Assembly: GCF_000317615.1 (NCBI RefSeq) | Contig: NC_019780.1 | Coordinates: 186,001-250,000, forward strand | Reading direction: 5' to 3' | DNA length: 64,000 nt | DNA from: Dactylococcopsis salina PCC 8305 | GTDB lineage: Bacteria; Cyanobacteriota; Cyanobacteriia; Cyanobacteriales; Rubidibacteraceae | Shown: positions 41,758-51,003 of the stretch, piece after piece | Numbering within the stretch: position 1 is the stretch's first letter | How the letters are laid out: the number at the start of each line of letters is the position of its first letter | Program-made: the position numbers and the translations under genes | The notes under the pieces: model-generated | Told to the model about the DNA's origin: nothing | The model's input: only the letters and a program-made list of their open reading frames with translations | The model's database searches: none

Positions 41758-43695
41758 GTGTCGAATACAACAGTAAGGCAAGACGAAAGCCAAGACAAAC
41801 CCTCTTTATGGCAACGCACCCTCCAGTTTACGGAAGGGGTGGGAAAATCTGCCATAGGGACGATTATTTGCTTCGGGCTACTTGCCGGTGCGGTGATAAC
41901 GGGAGGATTAGTGGGATTAGCGCTCAGTTTTCGCAATCTTCCTGATGTTAGGGTATTAGAAGTTTATTCTCCGACGGAAACCAGCTACATTTACGATGTG
42001 AAAGGTCGCCTTTTAACTCGGCTTCACGGGGAAGCGAATCGTGACGTGGTAGAGTTAGAAGAGGTTTCTCCAGAAGTGAAACAAGCGGTGTTGGCGATCG
42101 AAGACAGCCATTTTTATCAGCATCAAGGAGTTAACCCCGCCAGTGTCGCCCGCGCTTTACTGGTAAACTGGCAAAGTGGCGAAGTAGTGGAAGGGGCTTC
42201 TACCATCACCATGCAGTTGGTGAAAAATGTTTTTCTTTCTCCAGATAGAACCTTTAGCCGTAAACTTGCCGAAGCGGTTTTGGCGCTACGAGTGGAACAA
42301 GTTTTTACCAAAGATGAAATTCTAGAAATGTACCTCAACACCATTTATTGGGGGCATAATAATTATGGCGTAGAAACCGCAGCGAAAAGCTACTTTCAAA
42401 AATCAGCAGATGAATTAACCCTCGCCGAAGCGACGATGATTGCAGGATTAATTCAAGCACCAGAGGAATATAGTCCGTTTATTGACTACGCAGAAACTAA
42501 ACGCCGTCAAGCGGTGGTTTTAAACCGCATGGAGGAATTAGGCTGGATTACCCCTCAAGTGGCGGATCAGACTTTACAAGAACCTTTATTGGTGGGAAAA
42601 CCTACTGCATGGCAACAAAGTAAACTCCCCGCGATCACTTCCGCCGTCACCGCAAAACTTAATGAACGTTTCGGGAAAGAAATGGTACAAGAGGGAGGGT
42701 TACGGGTACAAACCACGATCGATTTCTTTTTCCAACAAATGGCAGAAGAAACCGTGAGAGATGCTAATCAAGAGTTGAGGAATCGAGGTTTAAATTCCGC
42801 TCAAATGGCAATTGTCGCCGTTGATCCTCGTACCCATTTTGTGAAAGCAATGGTGGGAACAGTGAACTATGAAGCCAGCGAGTTTAACCGTGCTATCCAG
42901 TCGCGTCGTCAACCCGGTTCATCCTTTAAGCCCTTTGTTTACTATAGTGCTTTTGCCAGTGGAAAATATACCCCTGAATCAACGATTAAAGATACTCCAG
43001 TGAGTTATCGTGATGGTTCTGGATATTATCGCCCGAAAAATTACGGCGGCGGGTTTTCGGGAACAATCAGTATGCGAAAGGCTCTTATGCAGTCTCGCAA
43101 TGTGCCGGCGGTAAAATTAGGGCAGAAGGTGGGGTTAGATAATGTGATTGCTGTAGCAAATAAACTAGGGATAGAAAGCCCATTACAACCTGTGGCGTCT
43201 CTCCCTCTTGGCTCAATTGGGGTAACGCCTTTGGAAATGGCGGGTGCTTATGCTACCTTTGCCAATAATGGTTGGCATTCTGATCCGACTTTTATCATTC
43301 GGGTGACAGATAGCGAAGGGAATGTCCTCTTGGATAATCAACCTGAACCGAAATTGATCTTGGATCAGTGGGCGGTTGCCTCTTTGAATAGTGTCTTAAA
43401 AGGAGTGGTCGAATCGGGAACGGGAACTGCTGCTCAAATTGGTCGTCCGACAGCAGGTAAAACAGGAACAACCACATCGGAACGAGATGTCTGGTTTGTC
43501 GGTTATGTTCCGCAATTAGCGACGGCGGTTTGGATTGGCAATGATGATTATCGTTCTCTCGGTTACGGTGTCACTGGTGGCGGTTTTGCAGCGCCTGTGT
43601 GGCGCAAATTTATGAATCAGGCGCTAGTGGGTGAACCCGTACAACAATTCCCCTCACCGAGTCAGTATCAACGTCCTCAACCTCAGTCGAATTAG
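41758..43695 (+). CDS. Class A penicillin-binding protein (PBP1A-type)
   Basis: Bifunctional peptidoglycan synthase, 645 residues, inner-membrane anchored. Start is GTG with a strong GGGAGGAG Shine-Dalgarno 8 nt upstream. TM helix at about 35-60 (IGTIICFGLLAGAVITGGLV). Transglycosylase domain: EDSHFYQHQGVNPASVARAL, GASTITMQLVKN, KILEMYLN-type EILEMYLNTIYWGHNNYGVE. Transpeptidase: SSFK in RQPGSSFKPFVYYS (active Ser near 392), SRN in LMQSRNVPAVK, KTG in TAGKTGTTTSERDVWFVGY. Short proline/glutamine tail. Cyanobacteria have several paralogues; this one cannot be assigned further. Converges with the DUF1825 gene, sharing 4 nt. Confidence 0.94.
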   Translation: MSNTTVRQDESQDKPSLWQRTLQFTEGVGKSAIGTIICFGLLAGAVITGGLVGLALSFRNLPDVRVLEVYSPTETSYIYDVKGRLLTRLHGEANRDVVELEEVSPEVKQAVLAIEDSHFYQHQGVNPASVARALLVNWQSGEVVEGASTITMQLVKNVFLSPDRTFSRKLAEAVLALRVEQVFTKDEILEMYLNTIYWGHNNYGVETAAKSYFQKSADELTLAEATMIAGLIQAPEEYSPFIDYAETKRRQAVVLNRMEELGWITPQVADQTLQEPLLVGKPTAWQQSKLPAITSAVTAKLNERFGKEMVQEGGLRVQTTIDFFFQQMAEETVRDANQELRNRGLNSAQMAIVAVDPRTHFVKAMVGTVNYEASEFNRAIQSRRQPGSSFKPFVYYSAFASGKYTPESTIKDTPVSYRDGSGYYRPKNYGGGFSGTISMRKALMQSRNVPAVKLGQKVGLDNVIAVANKLGIESPLQPVASLPLGSIGVTPLEMAGAYATFANNGWHSDPTFIIRVTDSEGNVLLDNQPEPKLILDQWAVASLNSVLKGVVESGTGTAAQIGRPTAGKTGTTTSERDVWFVGYVPQLATAVWIGNDDYRSLGYGVTGGGFAAPVWRKFMNQALVGEPVQQFPSPSQYQRPQPQSN

Positions 43696-44009
43696 CGGTG
43701 TAATTCCGCTTTCATTCGTTCTAAGGTTTGGTGCATTTGATCAAACATTTGTTGTGGGGTCATGCCAAATTGCCCCAATTGATTTTTCAGTTGTTGTACC
43801 GTCATTTGCGCCATGAAGTCTTCTGAGAGTTCAAAGCGTTTCATAAAAATTTTATATCGTTCTAAAAGCTCTTCCATGCGATCGATGTAGAGTTTCTTCC
43901 CGTCATAGTCGAATTTACCGTATTTATTACCGAGTTCCATGAGGGATTGATACTCTTCAAATAGCTGTTTGGCTTCCTCTTGGACAACTTCAGAATCAAA
44001 AATTCCCAT
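43692..44009 (-). CDS. DUF1825 family protein
   Basis: A 105-residue, fully helical, highly charged protein with the characteristic start MGIFDSEVVQEEAKQLFEEY and YDGKKLYIDRMEELLERYKI, FMAQMTVQQLKNQL in the middle. The family is found almost only in cyanobacteria and their relatives, and its function is unknown. The length is typical. Its end overlaps the end of the PBP gene by 4 nt (convergent). Confidence 0.9.
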   Translation of the reverse strand: MGIFDSEVVQEEAKQLFEEYQSLMELGNKYGKFDYDGKKLYIDRMEELLERYKIFMKRFELSEDFMAQMTVQQLKNQLGQFGMTPQQMFDQMHQTLERMKAELHR

Positions 44010-44126
44010 GATTATATTTGCTTTTAATATTGTTTTCTCCTTATGGTTTCTAATTTTAAATGAAGATAAACCCCACAGACAATTCGGTTTCCCGTATGAT
44101 TGGGGGAATAGGGGACGAGGTTAACC

Positions 44127-44558
44127 ATGTTCTTGGCAACAGAGAAAAATCAGAAGTTAGCGGTGATTTTGGCAATAATTGGCGCGGTTACGCCACTGGC
44201 TGGACTTCATAAGTTTTATCTACAACAACCGCGATGGGGATTGGTTTATTTGTTGTTGTCGGTGACGTTTACGCCACCGTTGCTGCTTGAAGGTTGGGTT
44301 TTACCTTATTTTGGCTTGGCGCAAGTGGCGAGTTTGTTGGAGGGAATTTGGTATTTTATCCAGTCAGAGGAAAATTTTCAGGAACGCTTTAATCGGGATA
44401 CAGTATCGAGTGAGGAAAATCAGAGGGTGAATCCGAATTTGGTGAAGGAAACCGCCGAGGCGCTTCGTCAGTTGGATCAGTTGCGAGAGGAGGGGTTATT
44501 GTCGGAATATGAGTTTGAACAGCAACGTCGTCAGCTTGTGGAGAGGATTAGAAGGTAG
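44127..44558 (+). CDS. TM2-domain membrane protein with SHOCT-like tail
   Basis: 143 residues. Two hydrophobic helices with a central LAGLHKFYLQQPRWGLVYLL, the G-x-H-x-F-Y-L pattern of TM2/NINE proteins, a PYFGLAQVASLLEGIWYFIQ segment, then a soluble C-terminus with REEGLLSEYEFEQQRRQLVE, a SHOCT-like short helical motif. Function unknown; such proteins are proposed to sense or bind at the membrane. Four nt separate it from the HhH gene, so they are one operon. Confidence 0.85.
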   Translation: MFLATEKNQKLAVILAIIGAVTPLAGLHKFYLQQPRWGLVYLLLSVTFTPPLLLEGWVLPYFGLAQVASLLEGIWYFIQSEENFQERFNRDTVSSEENQRVNPNLVKETAEALRQLDQLREEGLLSEYEFEQQRRQLVERIRR

Positions 44559-44562
44559 TTTT

Positions 44563-45087
44563 ATGATCTCGAAGTTGAATCCCCGTTTACTTTGGCTGCG
44601 ATCGAAAATTAAGAATGATCCGTACTATCGGTTTCAGTCTCTGGAGGAAATCTCGATCGCGGCGCAATTAAAGATTAAAATCGAAGTGAATGCGGCGACG
44701 GTAGATGATTGGCTACGTCTTCCTGGTCTCTCCATTCGTCAAGCTCAAACTCTCACAGCGTTGACAGCTTCTGGTATCCAGTTTTATGCTCTAGAAGATA
44801 TTGCAGCGGCGTTAAATGCTCCGTTACCGCGTTTACAACCTTTTGCGCCTATTCTCAGCTTTGATTTTTCTGATCCAGAAAGCTGTCTTTCTCCCGCTTT
44901 GGTTAATGTCAATCTGGCTACGGCTGAGGAGTTGGCTTCTCTTCCATTTTTTGATTTGGCTTTAGGGGAAAAGGTCGTAGAAAATCGCTTAACTGGGGGG
45001 AAATATCGCAGTTTAGCTGACTTCCATCAGCGTCTAGGTTTGGATGCTCAATTAACGTCTCAATTGATGCACTATCTACGATTTTAA
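44563..45087 (+). CDS. Helix-hairpin-helix (ComEA-like) protein
   Basis: 174 residues from the ATG at 44563 (MISKLNPRLLWLRSKIKNDP), chosen because it follows the TM2 stop by 4 nt; an earlier frame start at 44509 overlaps it. Two HhH units are visible: IEVNAATVDDWLRLPGLSIR at about 42-61 and VNVNLATAEELASLPFFDLA at about 119-138, each N-A/L-A-x-x-(D/E)-(W/E)-L-x-x-L-P. These motifs bind DNA backbone in ComEA. No signal peptide, so it is probably cytosolic, or its partner TM2 protein anchors it. Role unknown. Confidence 0.82.
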   Translation: MISKLNPRLLWLRSKIKNDPYYRFQSLEEISIAAQLKIKIEVNAATVDDWLRLPGLSIRQAQTLTALTASGIQFYALEDIAAALNAPLPRLQPFAPILSFDFSDPESCLSPALVNVNLATAEELASLPFFDLALGEKVVENRLTGGKYRSLADFHQRLGLDAQLTSQLMHYLRF

Positions 45088-45126
45088 TGATAGCTTAGAT
45101 CAATTTCAGGTAATTGCTTAGAATTG

Positions 45127-45192
45127 GTGTTGGGTTTTGTTCCTTCACCCAACCTACTTGGTGTTGGGTTTCGTTCCTTCACCCAACCTACT
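45127..45192. repeat. Two dispersed TTGGGTTTCG...ACCCAACCTAC repeats
   Basis: Two adjacent short copies (TGTTGGGTTTTGTTCCTTCA and TGTTGGGTTTCGTTCCTTCA, each ending CCCAACCTAC) in the spacer before the DUF29 gene. Confidence 0.85.
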
Positions 45193-45248
45193 CTGTATCT
45201 GAAACTCTTTCCCATTGTTCCAATTTTACATAGTCGAGGCTAATAACG

Positions 45249-45704
45249 ATGCAATTACCATTTCAATCTAACTTAAAAGAACTATATGAAATAGATGATT
45301 ATCTTTGGGTAGAAAGAACGATCGATCTCTTAAAAAAGAAGAAATTTAATGAGTTAGATTTAGAAAATTTGATTGAGGAATTGGAAGATTTGGGTAGAGA
45401 GAGGAAAAATAAAGTAGAAAGTTTACTGAGACAAATCATCATTCATCTTTTGTTGTTAGAGTATTGGTCACAAGAATATCAAGATAATGCGGCTCATTGG
45501 CAAGCAGAGATTACTGAATTTAGATTTCAGAGCAATGGCATCTTAACCAAAAATTTACAAAACTATTTAGCCAGCAAAATTGAATTAATTTATCAAAATA
45601 GTGTTAAATATACTAAAAGAAAAACTAATCTTAATAGTTTTCCTAAAAAATGTCCTTATACTCTAGAACAATTATTAGATGAAGATTGGTTTCCTATAAA
45701 GTAA
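45249..45704 (+). CDS. DUF29 family protein
   Basis: 151 residues. The DUF29 signature is clear: LYEIDDYLWVERTIDLLKK, LDLENLIEELEDLGRERKNK, LLRQIIIHLLLLEYWSQEY, HWQAEITEFRFQSN, ending LLDEDWFP. All-helical, soluble. The family is greatly expanded in cyanobacteria and its function is unknown. More divergent from the two paralogues at 61073 and 63597 than those are from each other. Bounded on both sides by dispersed repeats. Confidence 0.9.
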   Translation: MQLPFQSNLKELYEIDDYLWVERTIDLLKKKKFNELDLENLIEELEDLGRERKNKVESLLRQIIIHLLLLEYWSQEYQDNAAHWQAEITEFRFQSNGILTKNLQNYLASKIELIYQNSVKYTKRKTNLNSFPKKCPYTLEQLLDEDWFPIK

Positions 45705-45749
45705 TTAATACCATTTCTAAAAAGTCAAGTTACAGTCGATCCCCCCAAA

Positions 45750-45768
45750 CCCCCCTTAATAAGGGGGG
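45750..45768. repeat. C/G hairpin, CCCCCCTT/AAGGGGGG
   Basis: A perfect 8-bp stem with a 3-nt loop, 46 bp after the DUF29 stop. It could act as a terminator, though a long T tract is lacking; it more likely belongs to the C-rich hairpin repeat family. Confidence 0.7.
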
Positions 45769-45824
45769 CTTAACTGATCGTTAATGTAGCACCAATTGTT
45801 CAAAATGGTATAACCAGCTAAAAA

Positions 45825-46005
45825 GTAGGTTGGGTGGAGTTTACGAAACCCAACACCAATAAGTGACCAGTGACCAGTCGTTTTCATTCTTTGATAACTA
45901 ATGACTAATGACCAGTGACGAATGACTAATGTATAGACGTTTTATGGAACGTCTCTACCTAATGACTAATTTGTGTTGGGTTTCGCTTCGCTCCACCCAA
46001 CCTAC
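45825..46005. repeat. Dispersed repeats and degenerate palindrome
   Basis: Two TTGGGTTTCG/ACCCAACCTAC elements in opposite orientations (about 45825-45860 and 45971-46005), a CAGTGAC heptad-like stretch, and a decayed copy of the 28-bp palindrome (TATAGACGTTTTATGGAACG). The right-hand element runs to within a few bases of the glycosyltransferase stop codon. Confidence 0.75.
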
Positions 46006-47156
46006 GGGATAGACATTGATTTGCGTTCTATGGCTTGCTGATATAACCCTTCCAGGTGGGTTAGATTAGATTTCAGGGTATAACGATCGAGGAGGCGCGA
46101 TCGAGCTTTTTGTCCTAAAACCTTTGTCAACTCAGGATGATCTTGAAGTAGGGGTAACAAAGTTTTTAACTGTGTACAGACGCGATTTGTGCTTAAAACA
46201 ATTCCCGCGCCTTCTTCTAACACTTCCCCATCAGCGCCAGCATCAGTTGCCACACAAGCAACTCCACAAGCCATTCCCTCTAACAAAGAAATCGATAATC
46301 CTTCCACTAAAGAAGGAAGAATAAACACATCCGCTGCTCTTAAAATGTCAATGCGTTTGTCTTCATCGGGAACAAAACCAAGCCAAATAACGCCGTGACG
46401 TTGGTTGTAAAAGGGTTTGAGAGAATTAAGCAAGGGACCATCACCAACAATCACCAATTTCGAGTTACTATCGAGGCGAGAGTATTTCCAAGCTCGGAGT
46501 AAGGATTCGACATTCTTCTCGGCGGACACTCGTCCTTGATAAACAAATAAACGTTCGGCATGAAAATGATCCTTAAAACTGGATTCCCCTGGGGAATACT
46601 TCACCTCATCAACGCCATTGGGAATCACTGCTAATTTTTTTTCTGGTACACCCAGACGCATCAATAAATCCCGTTGAATGCGAGAAAAGATAATCACTCC
46701 ATCATAATGAGCTAAAAAAGGAGCATATAGTTGATAAGTGAGAAATTGGGTACTGGATTTAATATTGCGAATTTTACTGTCAAAAGGAGGGTGAAACGTT
46801 GCGACGACGGGAATATTTAATTCTTTACAGATTTCTGGGAGACGAAAATCAAGGGGGGAAAGGGTAAGGGAAGCATGAACCAGATCAGGTTTGAGTTCTT
46901 GTAACGATCGACGCAGCCGATTCGTTGATCCGAGTGTGGGAATGGTGTAAACCTGTGACTTATAAATAAAGGGTAATCGTATTTCTGTCACTTCCTCCCA
47001 GTTACCTGAGTCGGTTTCGGCTTCAGCAAAATGAAGGAAGCTCACGTCATAACCTCGATTTAACAAGGCATGAGTGATATTACGACCGTAGGTAACATTC
47101 CCACAAAACGGCGATTTTTTTCCCAACCAGGCAATGTGCATGCAACTAAAACTCAA
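46002..47156 (-). CDS. Glycosyltransferase family 4 (GT-B) protein
   Basis: 384 residues. N-terminal acceptor domain with MHIAWLGKKSPFCGNVTYGR (glycine loop) and LVHASLTLSPLDFRLPEI; C-terminal nucleotide-sugar domain with YQGRVSAEKNVESLLRAW, KLVIVGDGPLL, GVIWLGFVP, and the E-x7-E motif in FILPSLVEGLSISLLEGMACG. Retaining GT4 enzymes build polysaccharides or glycolipids; donor and acceptor cannot be told. The start may be Met6 (MHIAWLG). Downstream in direction of transcription are only repeats. Confidence 0.9.
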   Translation of the reverse strand: MSFSCMHIAWLGKKSPFCGNVTYGRNITHALLNRGYDVSFLHFAEAETDSGNWEEVTEIRLPFIYKSQVYTIPTLGSTNRLRRSLQELKPDLVHASLTLSPLDFRLPEICKELNIPVVATFHPPFDSKIRNIKSSTQFLTYQLYAPFLAHYDGVIIFSRIQRDLLMRLGVPEKKLAVIPNGVDEVKYSPGESSFKDHFHAERLFVYQGRVSAEKNVESLLRAWKYSRLDSNSKLVIVGDGPLLNSLKPFYNQRHGVIWLGFVPDEDKRIDILRAADVFILPSLVEGLSISLLEGMACGVACVATDAGADGEVLEEGAGIVLSTNRVCTQLKTLLPLLQDHPELTKVLGQKARSRLLDRYTLKSNLTHLEGLYQQAIERKSMSIP

Positions 47157-47237
47157 CAGGGGATAATGGTCATTTCAGGCGATCGAGACTGATGACCAGC
47201 AACTAACAGGAAATTGTTAATGGTTAAGGGTCAATTG

Positions 47238-48587
47238 TCAATTGTTTTCTCCCGTATGAGCAATACACCAAGTTAAGAGTCCTCCGACGATCGCGCTGGC
47301 AGCTAAACCTAATAACACCGCTTCCAAACCAAACACTGTTTCTGCGACACTCGCTAACGCTAAAGGTAAACTTAAAGCAATATTCACCGCATTATTCTGT
47401 AAGCCAAACACTTTACCCCGCTTGCTTTCTGGAGTTTCTTCTTGGATTGTGGTTTGCATGGGAATCCCCACTAAGGAGGCAAAAAAGCCTAATAAAATGG
47501 TCAGTGCAAATGCTAAACCTAAATTTGCGGTAAAAAACGCTAATCCCACTAAAGCGCTACCCATACCGAATGACCCCCATAAGCCGAGTTGTGAGCGTGA
47601 GAGGCTTTCTCCCCAGTTACCGAGGAAAGCCGCTCCGATCGCCATTCCGACCCCAGCAACGGCTAAAATAAAGCCAAACTGGTCGGATTCTAAGTTGGGA
47701 AGGGTTTCCGCTAAACGAACCGCTAACACGGCTAAAGCGGCAAAGATACAGAATAAAATAATCAACTGGATCATGGCATTACGAACGCGGTAATTTTGGC
47801 GCAAATACTGAATCCCATCCCAAATATCTTGAAAAACGTGGGGTCTCTCTTTTTCCGTTTGTACCGTTTCTTTGGGATTCAAGGGAATTAAGACTAAACC
47901 GGCGATCGCGTAACCGCTACCAACCACAATTTCTTTACTAAACTCCCAGGTTAATCCTAGCCATTGAGCAAAGGTTTCGGTTAATTGTAATAAAGGCTCT
48001 CCCACAGCAAATCCGATAATCACAGAAGCCATCATGGTGGTTGTGTAAAGAGAATTGGCGGGGAGTAAGTTATTGCGTTTGACTAATAAGGGGATTGCGG
48101 TTTGTTCGGCGGGAGCGAAAAATTGAGTCAAGGTAGAGACGAGAAATGTGATCATCAAGAGACACCAGAAACCCACAGGAAGGTTAAACCAAGGGGTTAA
48201 ATCTTCGGTGAGATACAGCAAGAAGGGAACTGACCACACTAATAAGCCGCGCACGAGATTTGTTCCGACTAGAACCAGTTTTTTCGACCATCGATCGACA
48301 TATACCCCAGCTAATGATCCAAACAGAATCGCAGGAATGGTAAAGGCGATCATAATTGCCGATACCCAACCGCTAATGGTTTGATCAGGACGTTGAAAGT
48401 GACTCGCAATGATACTAATCATTAAGACAAGATACACTTTATCTGCAAGTTGGGAGAAAATTTGACCACTCCAAAGGGTTAAAAAACGGTAATTTTTCAA
48501 CACGGGAAGAAACCCCTGTGTCTTTTCTTCTGCAGGGGTTTGGGTTGGATTATTGGTTTGAGTTTGTTCTTGTTCTGATAGTTTCAT
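47238..48587 (-). CDS. MFS transporter (major facilitator superfamily)
   Basis: 449 residues, 12 predicted membrane helices preceded by a polar Q/T-rich tail of about 28 residues. The motif A loop after helix 2 is GVYVDRWSKKLVLVGTNLVR; a second half-copy lies around AFLGNWGESLSRSQLGLWGS. RNNLLPANSLYTTTM and PESKRGKVFGLQNN are typical of the bacterial drug- or siderophore-efflux-like MFS subgroup (MFS_3/EntS-like). Substrate unknown. Ends 82 nt before the glycosyltransferase start, so cotranscription is possible. Confidence 0.9.
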   Translation of the reverse strand: MKLSEQEQTQTNNPTQTPAEEKTQGFLPVLKNYRFLTLWSGQIFSQLADKVYLVLMISIIASHFQRPDQTISGWVSAIMIAFTIPAILFGSLAGVYVDRWSKKLVLVGTNLVRGLLVWSVPFLLYLTEDLTPWFNLPVGFWCLLMITFLVSTLTQFFAPAEQTAIPLLVKRNNLLPANSLYTTTMMASVIIGFAVGEPLLQLTETFAQWLGLTWEFSKEIVVGSGYAIAGLVLIPLNPKETVQTEKERPHVFQDIWDGIQYLRQNYRVRNAMIQLIILFCIFAALAVLAVRLAETLPNLESDQFGFILAVAGVGMAIGAAFLGNWGESLSRSQLGLWGSFGMGSALVGLAFFTANLGLAFALTILLGFFASLVGIPMQTTIQEETPESKRGKVFGLQNNAVNIALSLPLALASVAETVFGLEAVLLGLAASAIVGGLLTWCIAHTGENN

Positions 48588-48632
48588 TTATTAGTTATTT
48601 ATTATTGGTGATTGCAATCGTTGGGTTATTAC

Positions 48633-48838
48633 TGTTGGGTTACGTTATCACTTCACCCAACCTACTTATCTGGGAATTGTTGGGTTACGTTATCACTTCA
48701 CCCAACCTACTTATCTGGGAATTGTTGGGTTAGGTTGTCACTTCACCCAACCTACTTATCTGGGAATTGTTGGGTTAGGTTGTCACTTCACCCAACCTAC
48801 TTATCTTGGGGTTAGGTTGTCACTTCACCTAACCGACA
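48633..48838. repeat. 45-bp tandem array of the TTGGGTTACG...ACCCAACCTAC element
   Basis: Four full copies plus a partial fifth, first two at 48633 and 48678 (45-bp period): TGTTGGGTTACGTTATCACT then TCACCCAACCTACTTATCTG. The first two have TTACGTTATC, later ones TTAGGTTGTC. The last partial copy overlaps the recO 3' end. Frames crossing the array are not credible genes. Confidence 0.92.
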
Positions 48839-49597
48839 AGGTTGGTGGAGCAAACTATCGACTAAACTCGCGGCTCGAATTGAATAGTGAAAATGGTACT
48901 CCGTATAATTTCGTAGCAATTTCTCGATCGATTGTAAATGCTGAATTTCCCCTGAGAAGTTAGCTGGAAGGGTGGCTTGGGATAACTGTTGTAATAGATT
49001 TAATTCCACCGCATTGAGGGAATGATTGACGGTTTCTGTTCCTTGAGAGATGATTCCTCCAGCTTGATAGCTAAACCCAGCCCGATCGCGATCAGGAGGA
49101 AGTTGTGTTAAACAACAGTTGTACACTTGAGGAGCAATACCAGCTAAGGAAAGAAGGTGAAAAATTCCCTGATTCAGGAGGGAGAAAAGAGTTTCTGCGG
49201 TGGGATTAGGGGAACAATTTTCAATGCGATGTAAATGTTCTCGCAAGAGGGTAAACAGTTCCTCTTGAGGTTGTTCACTGAGGGCAAAACAAAGGACAAT
49301 TTCTGCTAAATACTGACTAATCGCTAGTTTTCCTAAACTTTGAGTCAGTTTGGGATAGGTGTATAAGGTTTCCGCTTGGGTGAGACGGTGTAATGACGAT
49401 CGTCCTTTCACTAACAAGAGTTCATTGACGACAAACAGTTCACTGCGTCCTCGTAACCGCGATTGATATTTTCGCGCTCCCCCAGCGACGGCTCGAATTA
49501 AACCATATTCTGGGGTTAAAATTGTCAGTGATCGATCGTGTTCTCCCAATGGCATTCCTTTTAAGTTGATGCCTGTTGCTTGATAGGTTTGGCTCAT
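48812..49597 (-). CDS. recO: DNA repair protein RecO
   Basis: Recombination mediator that helps load RecA with RecF/RecR. 261 residues: N-terminal OB fold (MSQTYQATGINLKGMPLGEH, LIRAVAGGARKYQSRLRG), then the helical domain and a zinc-site region in which only some cysteines remain (VYNCCLTQLPPDRDR, FSYQAGGI). The last residues (RLGEVTT) are encoded by the edge of the 45-bp repeat array, so the repeat supplies the stop codon. The core appears intact. Confidence 0.93.
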   Translation of the reverse strand: MSQTYQATGINLKGMPLGEHDRSLTILTPEYGLIRAVAGGARKYQSRLRGRSELFVVNELLLVKGRSSLHRLTQAETLYTYPKLTQSLGKLAISQYLAEIVLCFALSEQPQEELFTLLREHLHRIENCSPNPTAETLFSLLNQGIFHLLSLAGIAPQVYNCCLTQLPPDRDRAGFSYQAGGIISQGTETVNHSLNAVELNLLQQLSQATLPANFSGEIQHLQSIEKLLRNYTEYHFHYSIRAASLVDSLLHQPCRLGEVTT

Positions 49598-49640
49598 GCT
49601 CTACTTTTAAGACACCAATTCTCACCATAGCAGGGAAAAC

Positions 49641-50327
49641 CTAGCTTTCCGCATCCTCTGGGTAACTGATTTTTTTCTGCTGTTGAAGCAATTGTAAGCC
49701 ACGAGATGTTCCTAAACGGTTTGCTCCCGCATTCAGTAGCGCGATCGCTCCTTCTAGAGTACGGATTCCCCCTGATGCTTTGATCCCCACTTGTCCTTTC
49801 GCAATTTCCCGAATTAATTGCACATCAGCAACCGTTGCGCCACCAAACCAGCCAGTATTTGTCTTAATAAACGCCACATCCGCATCTAAACAGAGTTCTA
49901 CAGCTAACTGTTTTTCCGCTTCCTTAAGTAATCCCGTCTCGATGATGGCTTTGATGGTAACGCCAGTTTCTTCGCAAATTTGGGCAATTTCTCGGTTCGC
50001 TCGATCGGGATTTTCCCCTTTAATCCATCCTAAATTCAACACCACATCTAATTCTGTTGCGCCATTTTCCACCGCTTCTTGTGCCTCATAAAGTTTACTC
50101 GCTGTAGTCGTCGCTCCAGTGGGAAAACCAATCACCGCACAAACAACAGGTGCTTTTCCTTGTAATAATTCAGTTGCTTGGCGCACTGCATTCGGATAAA
50201 CACAAACCGAAGCAAAGTTATGTTGCCATGCTTGATGACAACATTGTTTTACATCCTCCTCAGTCGCCGTCGGGTTTAAGAGGGCGTGGTCAATCGTGGG
50301 AGCAATATCGATATTCTGATCCATCAT
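49641..50327 (-). CDS. deoC: Deoxyribose-phosphate aldolase
   Basis: Cleaves 2-deoxyribose-5-phosphate into glyceraldehyde-3-phosphate and acetaldehyde. 228 residues, class I aldolase TIM barrel. [15 protein letters not shown] at the start, [43 protein letters not shown] with conserved Asp, [11 protein letters not shown] with the Schiff-base Lys, and [11 protein letters not shown] with the second lysine. Complete. recO starts 44 nt downstream on the same strand, so they may be cotranscribed. Confidence 0.95.
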   Translation of the reverse strand: MMDQNIDIAPTIDHALLNPTATEEDVKQCCHQAWQHNFASVCVYPNAVRQATELLQGKAPVVCAVIGFPTGATTTASKLYEAQEAVENGATELDVVLNLGWIKGENPDRANREIAQICEETGVTIKAIIETGLLKEAEKQLAVELCLDADVAFIKTNTGWFGGATVADVQLIREIAKGQVGIKASGGIRTLEGAIALLNAGANRLGTSRGLQLLQQQKKISYPEDAES

Positions 50328-50379
50328 TTTGGTTGCTTTAAAGACACCATTATATCCCTAACACACTACAACCAGTCGG

Positions 50380-50620
50380 TTCGGTGGAGAGAAAGCGTAA
50401 TCCAACAACAATTGGTCATTGGTCATTGGTCATTGGTCATTGGGAAAACTACTCTCTGACTGAATCACGAAGGACAAAGGACAAAGGACAAAGGACAAAA
50501 AAGTAGGTTGGGTGGAGAGAAAGCGTAACCCAACACCAAGAGCGTAGGTTGGGTGGAGAGAAAGCGTAACCCAACACCAAGAGCGTAGGTTGGGTGGAGA
50601 GAAAGCGTAACCCAACATCA
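50380..50620. repeat. Cluster of dispersed repeats and STRR heptamers
   Basis: Contains (GGTCATT)n at about 50411-50441, matching the known TTGGTCA-type STRR, (AAAGGAC)n at about 50468-50497, and three tandem copies of the GTAGGTTGGGTGGAGAGAAA...CCCAACACC element with about 42-bp spacing (50503-50617), plus one degenerate copy near 50382. Confidence 0.88.
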
Positions 50621-51003
50621 TCGAACCAATAATTTAATTATGCTTTTCGGATTTTTGTCAAGTTTATATTAGAAATAATAATCAGTTTATCAGAATTAGA
50701 TTAAATTTCCGTATCAAACCGTCTTCTTTACAGTTCTTAACCAAATTAAATCGGACAGAAATATTGACGAAATTACGGCTTTTCAGCTATAGTTGGGAAA
50801 ACGATAATCCCACGGGATGTTCTGTCTTTTTAGCAATTTATCCCCTTCGATCGCCTATTATCTCGTGACCGTTGCGAAAGTTTTGTCAAGTTTTTAAAGC
50901 AGAGGTGACACCAATTTTGACAACCGATTTATAAGTTTTGTAACGAGAGGTTGACAAATGCTCTGTTTTATGAAAGGGGTAACTAAATAAGTGAGGATTG
51001 ACG
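50621..51003. other. AT-rich non-coding region
   Basis: No gene or RNA recognised. Notable are TTTTGTCAAG at two positions (about 50655 and 50883), TTGACAA at about 50917 and 50951, and a good ribosome-binding site (GAGGAT) just before 51004. The TTGACA-like words could belong to promoters for the small frame downstream; unproven. Confidence 0.4.

Noticed and set aside
48518..48815. Forward frames over the 45-bp array near recO
   Set aside because: Repeat-derived (LSLHPTYLSGNCWV) and antisense to the MFS gene start.
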